Shown here: piece after piece, positions 1 through 7,939 of the stretch | How positions within the stretch are numbered: the first letter of the stretch is position 1 | Layout of the letters: every line of letters starts with the position of its first letter | Origin: an uncultured Bacteroidales bacterium | Lineage (GTDB): Bacteria; Bacteroidota; Bacteroidia; Bacteroidales; Paludibacteraceae | NCBI GenBank assembly: GCA_937901025.1 | Contig: CALCGR010000109.1 | Location: 1-23,326 of the forward strand | Length of the DNA: 23,326 nucleotides | Reading direction: 5' to 3' | Translations under genes and position numbers: made by a program | Notes under the pieces: model-generated | The model's input: only the letters and a program-made list of their open reading frames with translations | Told to the model about the DNA's origin: nothing | The model's database searches: none

Positions 1-52
1 CGGTCCTCTCCTCCCGTCCCTTCCCCATCTGCCACAATTGTTGGGAATAAAT

Positions 53-982
53 CTAAAACTGCACAAAAGCACCGGGGAGGGATTGGACCCAATCTACGGC
101 GATAAGCATCAGTTCCGTTCCTTTTTGCAGGCACCACACCAGAACGGTTCCCAAATAAGGAACCGCACCTAACACAAGTGTTGCCAGTCCCAACGGCACC
201 AGGATAGTCGCCAACGGAAGGACGATAAGATTCGTCAAAAGAAAGTAATTACTGAGTTGATGAAAATAATAGAGCGTAAACGGAATCGTGCCCAATTGCG
301 CGGCCATCGAGACCCAGACTAAATCAAATCGGTGTTGGGTAAATAGTGGGGAAAAGGCAACGATGGAGATGACGGCAGAATAGGAGAGTTGAAAACTGAC
401 GTTGAACAAATCGCTCGGACGAAAAGCAAGGATCAAAGCCGCGGAAAAGAGGACGATATTCAGCGTCAAGGGCGGACGGGCACAAAACCGCGCTATCTCC
501 ACTAACGTCAACATTAATGCACTACGCACCACGGAGGGACTAAGTCCCGCCAGAACCGCATAGCCCCATAGGAGTAGCAGAATAAGTACGGATTGCAACG
601 CCCGCCAAAAAGTAGATTCATAGAGCGGCTTGATTTTCTTTCCTAAGGTGATGAGAAAAACAATCATCGCATACACCAACCCGGTGTGCAGTCCGCTGAC
701 CGCCAACACGTGGGCGGCACCCGAACGCTGAAACGATTGGATGACACCCCTGTCCAAATCCCCCTTATATCCTAACGTAAGCGCAGAGACGGTTCCTAAC
801 GCATCCCCCGTCAGGCCCATCGACCGGTAACGCTCCACCAACGCTGCCTGCCAACGATTGGCCGTCGGTGCTTGATAGCGCGGAACAGGAAAAAGTCCAA
901 AGCAAAAATGACCACAAAGAATAACGGCTATCAACGCCGCACAAAGGATAGTAGCCGGATTGCGAGCAAGAAACCCTTTCAT
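53..982 (-). CDS. comEC: Short ComEC/Rec2-family DNA uptake channel (Competence domain only)
   Basis: ComEC forms the inner-membrane channel through which single-stranded DNA enters during natural transformation. The 309-residue product has one N-terminal membrane segment (about 10-31), a short soluble linker, and then the Competence domain. The hallmark is AAHVLAVSGLHTG (residues 89-101), followed by many hydrophobic segments with GLSPSVVRSA and FQLSYSAV. Typical ComEC proteins are about 600-750 residues, with an N-terminal OB-fold (DUF4131) and often a C-terminal metallo-beta-lactamase domain. Both are missing here. The start is well supported because its ATG overlaps the rpe stop (ATGA at 982-979). 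The stop is TAG at 55-53. Translational coupling to rpe and the nearby ComEA-like gene fit a DNA-uptake role. The protein could be a minimal functional channel or a decayed one; the missing domains are seen directly, the consequence is not known. Confidence 0.85.
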   Translation of the reverse strand: MKGFLARNPATILCAALIAVILCGHFCFGLFPVPRYQAPTANRWQAALVERYRSMGLTGDALGTVSALTLGYKGDLDRGVIQSFQRSGAAHVLAVSGLHTGLVYAMIVFLITLGKKIKPLYESTFWRALQSVLILLLLWGYAVLAGLSPSVVRSALMLTLVEIARFCARPPLTLNIVLFSAALILAFRPSDLFNVSFQLSYSAVISIVAFSPLFTQHRFDLVWVSMAAQLGTIPFTLYYFHQLSNYFLLTNLIVLPLATILVPLGLATLVLGAVPYLGTVLVWCLQKGTELMLIAVDWVQSLPGAFVQF

Positions 983-1623
983 CGTTTGATTTGACGGATC
1001 GCCTCGGTCGGGTCCGGGGCCTTAAAGACCGCATTGCCCGCTACCAGCACATCGGCGCCGGCGGCATAGATAGAGGCAGCATTATCGATGGTTACACCGC
1101 CATCCACTTCAATCAGCGTGGATAAATGGCGGCGATCAATCTCTTGCTTGAGGGTGCGGATTTTATCGATGGATTCGGGGATAAATGCTTGTCCGCCGAA
1201 GCCCGCAAACACCGACATAATCAGTACCATATCGACCTTGTCCAGATACGGGAATAATCGCTCTACCGCAATATCCGGATTGATGGTCAGGCAAGTGCGA
1301 ACGTTTTTTTTGCGGATGGAATCGAGAATAGGTAACGGATCCTCAACTGCTTCCAAGTGAAAACCGACGCTATACGCCCCCGCCTCGCAAAAACGCTCCA
1401 CGTATTTCTCCGGGTGCACAATCATCAAGTGCACATCGAGGGGTTTGGTACAATAGCGGCGCATGGGTTCCATCAGCGGGAAACCGAAGGAGATATTCGG
1501 AACGAACACACCGTCCATCACATCGATATGCAACCAATCCGCCTCAGAGCGGTTGATCATTTCCAATTCTTGACGTAAGTTTCCAAAGTCCGCTGACAGG
1601 ACCGAGGGGGCAATGAGTTTCAT
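979..1623 (-). CDS. rpe: Ribulose-phosphate 3-epimerase
   Basis: This cytosolic TIM-barrel enzyme interconverts D-ribulose 5-phosphate and D-xylulose 5-phosphate in the pentose phosphate pathway. At 214 residues it has the normal family length. Visible motifs are IAPSVLSADF at the N-terminus, HIDVMDGVFVPN (metal ligands H32 and D34 with D37 nearby), DVHLM (H65), and EVDGGV with catalytic D174, followed by AGADVLVAGNAVF for phosphate binding. The loop usually written MTVNPGFGGQ reads MSVFAGFGGQ, so NP is replaced by FA. The gene starts one base after the stop of the helix-hairpin-helix gene and overlaps the comEC start by four bases, so it is the middle gene of a three-gene operon. Family assignment is secure. 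Confidence 0.96.
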   Translation of the reverse strand: MKLIAPSVLSADFGNLRQELEMINRSEADWLHIDVMDGVFVPNISFGFPLMEPMRRYCTKPLDVHLMIVHPEKYVERFCEAGAYSVGFHLEAVEDPLPILDSIRKKNVRTCLTINPDIAVERLFPYLDKVDMVLIMSVFAGFGGQAFIPESIDKIRTLKQEIDRRHLSTLIEVDGGVTIDNAASIYAAGADVLVAGNAVFKAPDPTEAIRQIKR

Positions 1624-1624
1624 A

Positions 1625-2371
1625 TTATCGTTTCTTTTTTTGAGTCCAATCTAAATAAGGCATCAACCGCTGCGCCTGCTGCTCCGAAAAAACCTTCGTT
1701 AAATCCGAGGGTTGCAGATTAAATTTTCTGCGCCTTAGTTCGTATAGTTCTTTGGCTTGCGGGTACGTAATGTACGGATGTTTGGCCAATACCGCAGCCG
1801 AAGCCGTATTCACCGCGATGCGTCGAACCGACACACTATCCACCACTAAATGCGGCAATACCGAATCAAACGTAAAGGCATGCGCCGTGTCCTCATCATA
1901 ACGACAAAGGATGTCGATTTCCCGCAACTGGTCCACGGACACAAACCCGCCCAAATCCCGTCGATACCAAATAATCCGCTTGGCGATATAGGGTCCGATA
2001 CCGCGGATATATTGCAAGGTCAGTGTGTCCGCCGTATTGAGGTCCAAAACCGTATCCCGTTTTTGTACCCGTTCTTGTCTAAAACTATCCCTGCGGACAA
2101 CCTTTACACTATCCCAATAGGCTTTCGCGCTATCCCTACGGGCAACCTTTACGCTGTCCCAATAGGCCTTTGCACTATCTCGGCGGACGACTCTGACGCT
2201 ATCCCAATAGGCTTTCGCACTGTCGTGGCGGGCGGCGCGGATGCTGTCCCAATTAGGTGCTTGGTATTGGGTGTCCGGTGTTGGGTGCGGAGCCAACAGA
2301 TTCACCGCGAGCATAATCCCACCGAGCACCAAAATGAGAACGAGCAGTCCGACGAGTTGATTTTTATTCAT
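1625..2371 (-). CDS. Membrane-anchored helix-hairpin-helix (ComEA-like) protein with 15-residue repeats
   Basis: The 248-residue product has an N-terminal membrane anchor (about 5-26), a Pro/Thr-rich stretch (28-39), about three and a half copies of a 15-residue charged repeat (RRDSAKAYWDSVKVA type, about 45-96), and two helix-hairpin-helix units. The first is LNTADTLTLQYIRGIGPYIAKRI (about 111-133, continuing to 152); the second is VNTASAAVLAKHPYITYPQAK (about 187-207). Such units bind DNA backbone non-specifically, as in ComEA, the receptor that passes DNA to ComEC. The order TM-linker-HhH and a comEC two genes downstream make a DNA-receptor role plausible, but this is inference. I chose the ATG at 2371 rather than the in-frame start at 2434, because a promoter -7 box (2388-2381) lies between them. 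The DNA encoding the linker is built from 7-base and 45-base repeats. Confidence 0.85.
   Translation of the reverse strand: MNKNQLVGLLVLILVLGGIMLAVNLLAPHPTPDTQYQAPNWDSIRAARHDSAKAYWDSVRVVRRDSAKAYWDSVKVARRDSAKAYWDSVKVVRRDSFRQERVQKRDTVLDLNTADTLTLQYIRGIGPYIAKRIIWYRRDLGGFVSVDQLREIDILCRYDEDTAHAFTFDSVLPHLVVDSVSVRRIAVNTASAAVLAKHPYITYPQAKELYELRRRKFNLQPSDLTKVFSEQQAQRLMPYLDWTQKKKR
2091..2255 (-). repeat. 45-base in-frame tandem repeat
   Basis: A landmark of the form CTRTCCCAAT recurs at 2109, 2154, 2199 and 2244, exactly 45 bases apart, with strong similarity between the landmarks. Each unit encodes 15 residues (AYWDSVKVARRDSAK type), giving a charged, probably helical spacer between the membrane anchor and the DNA-binding domain. 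Copy number may vary between strains because units are long and similar. Confidence 0.9.
2256..2290 (-). repeat. Heptamer array, GGTGnnn family, inside the HhH gene
   Basis: Five consecutive 7-base units on the plus strand begin with GGTG or GGTA: ggtgctt, ggtattg, ggtgtcc, ggtgttg, ggtgcgg. Read on the coding strand they give PHPTPDTQYQAP, the Pro/Thr-rich stretch just after the membrane anchor. The array abuts the 45-base repeat. It is a different heptamer from the one in ftsZ, murC and trmO. Confidence 0.7.
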
Positions 2372-2380
2372 TTGACGGCA

Positions 2381-2412
2381 CAAAGATACAACTTTTTTTT
2401 GATATGTGCAAG
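2381..2412 (-). promoter_or_regulatory. Promoter of the HhH-rpe-comEC operon
   Basis: On the minus strand a CTTG (2412-2409, one mismatch to TTTG) is followed after exactly 20 bases by TATCTTTG (2388-2381), matching the Bacteroidota consensus TTTG-N19-21-TAnnTTTG. Transcription would begin about 4-7 bases downstream, only a few bases before the ATG at 2371. The mRNA would be nearly leaderless. Confidence 0.75.
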
Positions 2413-2427
2413 AAAACGAAAGAAAAA

Positions 2428-2459
2428 TTTGCACAAGTCGAAAAAAAGCAGTAACTTTG
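2428..2459 (+). promoter_or_regulatory. Promoter of the nhaC-galM-lepA-nhaD-dedA operon
   Basis: TTTG (2428-2431), a 20-base spacer and TAACTTTG (2452-2459) form a perfect Bacteroidota housekeeping promoter. The leader to the ATG at 2529 would be about 65 bases, AT-rich and without an evident Shine-Dalgarno site. It is divergent from the promoter of the HhH gene. Confidence 0.85.
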
Positions 2460-2528
2460 CAACGAAATTTGTGAAAATTATAAAAAACATCAATACATAT
2501 TTATCATTTGAATTTTAACGGCAAAGCA

Positions 2529-3839
2529 ATGGAGAAATTAACTAAAGAAGAGCATGTGAAAGGATTGCTGGCTCTCAGTCCGGTCATTCTATTTGAGATT
2601 CTGTTTTTCGGCTTTATGCTCATTAGCGGAGAGTTTAGCGATGTCCCCATTTTGCTATGCTTCATCCTCGCATCGATCTATGCGGTGTTCCTGATGCGTC
2701 GCACACCTATTGACGAGCGTATCAATGTCTTCGCCACTGAGATGGGAAAGAATGACATCATCCAGGTTATCCTTATCCTTGTCTTTGCCGGAGGTTTTGC
2801 CTCGCTGGCGGAGAAAGCCGGTTGCCTGGATGCGGCTATTCAGTTCTCCTTGTCTGTCTTCCCTGCCCGTTTCATTTTTGTCAGTATCTTTGTGGCATCT
2901 TGTTTGCTCAGTTTCTGTATCGGTTCTGCCATGGGTTGTGTGGTTGCTATTGCTCCCGTTGCTATTCCGTTGGCACGCACATGCGGGTTGGACGAAGCTA
3001 TATTAGCGGCAGCTATCATCGGAGGAGCAATGTTTGGTGACAACTTGAGTATCATCTCCGACACCTCTATTGCTGCCAGCCGCTATGCGGGTTGTACCGC
3101 CAAGCAGAAGTTCCAACATAACTGGCCCATTGCCGTTCCGGCAGCGTTGATAACGGCTCTCATTTATCTGCTGATGGGATTAAATGTCGCTGAGGTGGAA
3201 GCTGTTGCCAAACCGTTTGATTGGGTGATGCTTACCCCGTATGTGGTTGTGATTATTACCGCCTTATGCGGTATGCATGTACTCCCCGTGCTGCTGCTCG
3301 GAATGTTGTCCGCTTGGGTATTGGGTTGTTGGCACGGTGCTTTCACTTTTACGGGCGGAGCGCAGATATTGTCCACCGGTCTGACCGATTCCGGAGGTTT
3401 CTGTCTGTTTATTTTGATGGCAGCGGGTTTGGTAGCTATCATCCAGCGGATGGGCGGTATCACGTATGTGGCGCGTTTGATGGAGCAGGGAGTAAAGTCC
3501 CGAAAAGGAGCCGCTATTGCCACATCTTGTGCTGCCGGTTTATTGACCGCTTTTACGGCCTTTAATACGATAGCCATTATTGCCGCTTCCGGTATCGGTG
3601 TGCGTTTTGCAGATAAGTTCGGCATTTCCCGCGCTAAGATTGCGTCTATCCTCGATATGTCTGCCTGTTGTTTCCAGGGAGTGATTCCGTATGGTGTGCA
3701 TTTTATTGCGATTGCTGCATTAACGGGCATTAATCCAATGAAGATAGTGCCGTGGATGCTTTATCCTGTTATGCTTTATATGGGTGTGATTATCTATTGC
3801 CTCCTTCCGGAAAGAAAGAAAAACAAACAAACAAAATAG
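2529..3839 (+). CDS. NhaC-family Na+/H+ antiporter
   Basis: This integral inner-membrane transporter probably exchanges Na+ for H+ and so helps with pH and sodium homeostasis. The 436-residue product has about ten or more hydrophobic segments. The NhaC-family signature is GGAMFGDNLSIISDTSIAAS, about halfway along the first half, and a later FNTIAIIAASGIG segment mirrors it. A TTG at 2508 would extend the protein by seven residues. I prefer the ATG at 2529 (MEKLTKEEHVKG) because the extra residues look like leader sequence. It is the first gene of a five-gene operon, directly after a good promoter. Ion specificity cannot be fixed from sequence; some relatives exchange organic acids or amines. 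Confidence 0.88.
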   Translation: MEKLTKEEHVKGLLALSPVILFEILFFGFMLISGEFSDVPILLCFILASIYAVFLMRRTPIDERINVFATEMGKNDIIQVILILVFAGGFASLAEKAGCLDAAIQFSLSVFPARFIFVSIFVASCLLSFCIGSAMGCVVAIAPVAIPLARTCGLDEAILAAAIIGGAMFGDNLSIISDTSIAASRYAGCTAKQKFQHNWPIAVPAALITALIYLLMGLNVAEVEAVAKPFDWVMLTPYVVVIITALCGMHVLPVLLLGMLSAWVLGCWHGAFTFTGGAQILSTGLTDSGGFCLFILMAAGLVAIIQRMGGITYVARLMEQGVKSRKGAAIATSCAAGLLTAFTAFNTIAIIAASGIGVRFADKFGISRAKIASILDMSACCFQGVIPYGVHFIAIAALTGINPMKIVPWMLYPVMLYMGVIIYCLLPERKKNKQTK

Positions 3840-3844
3840 TGCTT

Positions 3845-4843
3845 ATGAAACAACGCACATTTATTATCAAAGGCAAAGCCGGAATGACCGCCGAAATCAG
3901 CACCTTCGGGGCGAAGGTGACCAAACTCATTGTTCCCACCCAAAATGGCGAGAAACGCGACGTGGTATTAGGGTTTAATACTCCCGAAGAATGGGAGAAA
4001 CAGGAACTCTATTTCAATGCGGTCATCGGCCGGGTGGCGAACCGTATCAAAGACGGAAAATTCACGCTGGACGGGCAGCCCTACCAACTCGCCGTTAATA
4101 ACGGCACGAATGCGTTGCACGGAGGTCCTACCGGTTTTAATGTGCGGTTATGGGAGGTGGTGGAGCAATCTCTGCATAGCCTTACCCTACACTACCGCGC
4201 CAAAGACGGAGAGGAGAACTATCCGGGTAACTTAGATGTTTGGGTAACCTACACCCTTACCCGCGAAGGAGCCCTGGCTATCCACTACAAAGCAAAGACG
4301 GACAAACCGACGATTGTAGCTTTGACCCAACACGCCTATTTCAACCTGCGGGGTGAAGGACACAACACTGTACGCGACCACCAATTACAAATCTTTGCCG
4401 ACCAATATACGCCCACCGACGACACCCAATGTCCTACGGGGGAGATCCTTCCCGTAGAAGGAACGCCGATGGACTTCCGTCAGCCCACCTTGATAGGGGA
4501 CAGGATAGACGACCCGTTCTTCGCTTTAGGACGAGGAATAGATAATAACTGGGTGATCAATCCTGCGCTGGAACCGAAAGCAAAAGAACCCGTCTTAGCC
4601 GCCAAGGTGAGTGTGGAAGACTTGACGATGGAGGTCTACACGACCTGTCCGGGTTTGCAAGTCTATACCGGCAACTGGGTAGAGCAACATAAGGGCAAGA
4701 GCGGCCGGATGTACAATGTACAGAACGCCGTATGCTTAGAGGCCCAGAACCTGCCGGATGCCATCAACCATACGCATTTCCCGTCGCCTGTTTTGAGGCC
4801 CGGGGAAGTGTATGAACAAACCACGATTTATCAGTTTAACTAA
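3845..4843 (+). CDS. galM: Aldose 1-epimerase (mutarotase)
   Basis: GalM interconverts the alpha and beta anomers of glucose, galactose and related aldoses, feeding sugar kinases and the Leloir pathway. The 332-residue product has the expected single beta-sandwich domain length. Active-site residues can be placed by family comparison: R67 (GRVANRI), H92 (NALHGG), H163 (TQHAYFNL), D233 (GIDNNW) and the general base E299 (CLEAQN). There is no signal peptide, so it should be cytosolic. The ATG at 3845, five bases after the nhaC stop, gives the normal N-terminus; an in-frame upstream extension would only duplicate the end of nhaC in another frame. Its TAA shares the A with the lepA ATG (TAATG), implying coupled translation. 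Confidence 0.95.
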   Translation: MKQRTFIIKGKAGMTAEISTFGAKVTKLIVPTQNGEKRDVVLGFNTPEEWEKQELYFNAVIGRVANRIKDGKFTLDGQPYQLAVNNGTNALHGGPTGFNVRLWEVVEQSLHSLTLHYRAKDGEENYPGNLDVWVTYTLTREGALAIHYKAKTDKPTIVALTQHAYFNLRGEGHNTVRDHQLQIFADQYTPTDDTQCPTGEILPVEGTPMDFRQPTLIGDRIDDPFFALGRGIDNNWVINPALEPKAKEPVLAAKVSVEDLTMEVYTTCPGLQVYTGNWVEQHKGKSGRMYNVQNAVCLEAQNLPDAINHTHFPSPVLRPGEVYEQTTIYQFN

Positions 4844-6618
4844 TGGATAAGATTCGCAATTTTTGTATTATCGCCCACATCGATCACGGGAAGTCCACCT
4901 TGGCGGATAGGATGCTTGAGATCACCCATACCGTCGATGTGAAGAAGATGGAGAACCAGGTGCTCGACGATATGGACCTGGAGAAGGAACGCGGCATCAC
5001 CATCAAGAGTCACGCCATCCAGATGCAATGGAAAGGCTATACCCTCAACCTCATCGACACCCCGGGGCACGTAGACTTCAGCTACGAAGTCAGTCGCTCC
5101 ATCGCCGCTTGCGAGGGAGCATTGCTCGTTGTCGATGCTACCCAAGGTGTACAAGCCCAAACGATCAGTAACCTCTATATGGCCCTCGAGCACGACCTGG
5201 AAATCATCCCCATCCTCAATAAATGCGATATGGATAACGCCATGCCCGATAAAGTGGAGGACGAGATCATCGACCTCATCGGCTGCAAACGCGAGGAGAT
5301 CTTACGCTGCTCCGCCAAGACCGGCGACGGTGTACCCGAGATCTTAGACGCTATCTTAGACCGCATCCCGGCTCCCGTAGGCGACCCTGACGCGCCGCTG
5401 CAAGCGCTGGTGTTTGACTCCGTGTTCAATTCCTTCCGGGGTATCATCGCTTACTTCCGTATCATCAACGGAACGCTTCATAGCGGTGACCTGGTGCGGT
5501 TCGTCAATACCGGTAAGGAATATGACGCCGATGAGATAGGTGTGCTCAAATTAGATATGCAACCCTGCCAAAGCCTGAGTGCCGGCAATGTAGGCTATAT
5601 CATCAGCGGCATCAAGACCTCGACCGAGGTCAAGGTGGGGGATACGATTACCCACGTAGCACAGCCTTGCGAAAAAGCCATCGCCGGCTTCGAGGAAGCC
5701 AAACCGATGGTCTTTGCCGGCGTCTATCCGATTGAAGCGGAGGACTACGAGGATCTGCGCAGTTCGCTCGAGAAACTGCAACTCAACGACTCGTCCCTGA
5801 GTTTTATGCCGGAGAGTTCGGTCGCATTGGGTTTCGGTTTTCGTTGCGGGTTCCTCGGTCTGCTGCACATGGAGATTGTACAGGAACGACTGGACCGCGA
5901 GTTCGATATGGACGTCATCACCACCGTCCCGAACGTGAGTTACAACGTATATTTGAAGGACGGCAAGATGGTGGAGGTACATAACCCCGCAGGAATGCCG
6001 GACTTGACGGAGATAGACCATATCGAGGAACCATATATCCGCGCATCGATCATCACTACCAGCGCGTTTATAGGTCCAATAATGACCCTGTGTCTAGGTA
6101 AGCGCGGCGAACTGGTCAAACAAGACTATATCTCCGGCGACCGAATGGAACTCCTGTTCGATATGCCCCTGGGCGAGATCGTCATCGACTTTTACGATAA
6201 ACTCAAGTCCATCAGTAAGGGTTACGCCAGTTTCGACTGGCACACCAACGGGTTCCGTCCGAGTAACCTGGTGAAGTTAGATATTTTGCTCAATGGCGAA
6301 CAGGTGGACGCCCTCTCTACTTTGACCCACCGCGACAATGCCGAGAACTTCGGTCGCAGGATGTGCGAGAAACTCAAGGAACTGCTGCCGCGTCAACAGT
6401 TCGACATTGCTATTCAGGCAGCGATTGGTGCCAAGGTCATTGCGCGCGAGACGGTTAAACAGGTGCGCAAGGATGTATTGGCCAAGTGCTACGGCGGTGA
6501 CGTGAGCCGTAAACGCAAACTGCTGGAGAAGCAAAAACGAGGTAAGAAAAGAATGAAACAAATAGGTAATGTCGAGGTGCCGCAAAAAGCGTTCTTGGCA
6601 GTACTAAAATTAGATTAA
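4843..6618 (+). CDS. lepA: Elongation factor 4 (LepA)
   Basis: LepA/EF4 is a ribosome-associated GTPase implicated in back-translocation, ribosome assembly and initiation efficiency. The 591-residue product is full length (family about 600). The G motifs are all present: AHIDHGKST (11-19), RGITI (50-54), DTPGH (72-76), NKCD, and a SAK-type G5. These are followed by the EF-G-like domains II, III and V and by the EF4-specific C-terminal domain ending MKQIGNVEVPQKAFLAVLKLD. The start overlaps the galM stop by one base, and the stop is one base before the next gene. Identity is certain. Confidence 0.98.
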   Translation: MDKIRNFCIIAHIDHGKSTLADRMLEITHTVDVKKMENQVLDDMDLEKERGITIKSHAIQMQWKGYTLNLIDTPGHVDFSYEVSRSIAACEGALLVVDATQGVQAQTISNLYMALEHDLEIIPILNKCDMDNAMPDKVEDEIIDLIGCKREEILRCSAKTGDGVPEILDAILDRIPAPVGDPDAPLQALVFDSVFNSFRGIIAYFRIINGTLHSGDLVRFVNTGKEYDADEIGVLKLDMQPCQSLSAGNVGYIISGIKTSTEVKVGDTITHVAQPCEKAIAGFEEAKPMVFAGVYPIEAEDYEDLRSSLEKLQLNDSSLSFMPESSVALGFGFRCGFLGLLHMEIVQERLDREFDMDVITTVPNVSYNVYLKDGKMVEVHNPAGMPDLTEIDHIEEPYIRASIITTSAFIGPIMTLCLGKRGELVKQDYISGDRMELLFDMPLGEIVIDFYDKLKSISKGYASFDWHTNGFRPSNLVKLDILLNGEQVDALSTLTHRDNAENFGRRMCEKLKELLPRQQFDIAIQAAIGAKVIARETVKQVRKDVLAKCYGGDVSRKRKLLEKQKRGKKRMKQIGNVEVPQKAFLAVLKLD

Positions 6619-6619
6619 T

Positions 6620-7939
6620 ATGGAATACATGACGATGCCGACGTGGGCGATGATCCCTTTTGTGATGATGTTATTAGCGATTGCGATAGGTCCTATTGTA
6701 GTCGAGAAGTTTTGGGAAAAGAACACCAATAAGTTATTGGTTTCGGTGGTGTTGAGTCTGCCCGTAGTTGCTTTTCTGCTGATGAGGCATATGGGAGAAG
6801 CGTTGGTGGATACAGTTTTCTTTGATTACCTGCCGTTCATCATTTTGCTACTCTCGTTGTATACCGTTACCGGCGGTATTTATTTAGGTGGCGACATCAA
6901 AGCCAAGCCGATTGTCAACACCCTATTTTTGGCCATTGGGTTTGTGTTAGCCAGTCTGATGGGAACGACCGGAGCGGCGATGTTACTTATTCGGCCGATA
7001 CTAACCACAAATCAACAGCGGAAACACAAGGTACACACGGTGTTGTTTTTTATTGCCCTCGTTGCCAACTGCGGCGGACTATTAACGCCCCTCGGTGACC
7101 CGCCATTGTTTATGCTCTTCCTGCGCGGTGCCTCGTTCACTTGGTTTGCGCATATGTGGGGACCTTGGTTGTTTACGGGAGCGATCTTACTGCTGATTTA
7201 TTTCTTGGTAGATACCTATTTCTACCGCAAAGAAGATTGGGTGAACCTCTCCGCCGACAGTCGCGAAGCGCAACCGCTGAAGATTGAGGGAGGAATCAAT
7301 TTCCTTTGGCTCGCGGGTATCGTAGCCTCCGTTGCGTTTATCAATAGCGGGTTTATTCCGGCGATGGGAGAAGAACACGCACCCTTGTATATCAAATACT
7401 TGCGCGAGATAGCTCTAATAGCGATGGCGGTATTGTCGTTGGTGACGACCTCGAAGAAAGTTCGCTATGAAGAGAATAAGTATTCGTGGGATTCAATTAT
7501 CGAGGTAGCTGCACTGTTTATCGGTATTTTTGTGACGATGGCACCGGCACTCATCTTCCTCAAACAACACGCTGCGGATTTGGGTCTTACCCATGTTTGG
7601 CAATACTATTATTCAACGGGCACCTTGTCGGCTTTCTTGGATAACACACCAACCGCAGTGGCTTTCCACTCGATGGCGACAGGGCTCAGTCCCGAAGTGA
7701 TGGCATCGATGGATACAACGATCGTAGCGGGTATACCGGAGGTGTTGCTCAAGGCTATTTGTATTGGAGCTGTGTTCTTTGGTTCGCTCACGTATATAGG
7801 CAACGGTCCTAACTTTATGGTTAAGTCGATTGCCGAGGCGCAAGGTGTGGAGATGCCTTCGTTCTTTGGGTATATGATTAAGTTCTCGCTGATTGTGCTC
7901 CTGCCGATTTATATCCTTGTACAAATTATCTTTATATGA
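6620..7939 (+). CDS. NhaD/ArsB-type sodium:proton antiporter
   Basis: This 439-residue polytopic inner-membrane protein belongs to the ion transporter superfamily containing NhaD, ArsB and citrate transporters. About eleven to twelve hydrophobic segments are evident. The re-entrant-loop signature NCGGLLTPLGDPPLF lies near residue 155, and a matching C-terminal half carries LSAFLDNTPTAVAF and LTYIGNGPNFMV. Bacteroidota homologues are usually annotated as sodium:proton antiporters, which is the basis for the call; substrate is inferred. The ATG at 6620 follows the lepA stop by one base; ATGs three or five codons later are alternatives. The stop overlaps the DedA-family start (ATGA at 7936-7939). 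Confidence 0.85.
   Translation: MEYMTMPTWAMIPFVMMLLAIAIGPIVVEKFWEKNTNKLLVSVVLSLPVVAFLLMRHMGEALVDTVFFDYLPFIILLLSLYTVTGGIYLGGDIKAKPIVNTLFLAIGFVLASLMGTTGAAMLLIRPILTTNQQRKHKVHTVLFFIALVANCGGLLTPLGDPPLFMLFLRGASFTWFAHMWGPWLFTGAILLLIYFLVDTYFYRKEDWVNLSADSREAQPLKIEGGINFLWLAGIVASVAFINSGFIPAMGEEHAPLYIKYLREIALIAMAVLSLVTTSKKVRYEENKYSWDSIIEVAALFIGIFVTMAPALIFLKQHAADLGLTHVWQYYYSTGTLSAFLDNTPTAVAFHSMATGLSPEVMASMDTTIVAGIPEVLLKAICIGAVFFGSLTYIGNGPNFMVKSIAEAQGVEMPSFFGYMIKFSLIVLLPIYILVQIIFI

Noticed and set aside
1..52. Possible start of another minus-strand gene after comEC (ATG at 28-26), or continuation of comEC in another frame.
   Set aside because: Only about 28-50 bases are present. Both remaining frames are open by chance at this length, and no ComEC-like or other recognisable residues appear.
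1850..2518. Plus-strand open frame of 222 codons across the HhH gene and the intergenic region.
   Set aside because: It reads the 45-base repeat in antisense, runs through both divergent promoters, and shows no known features.
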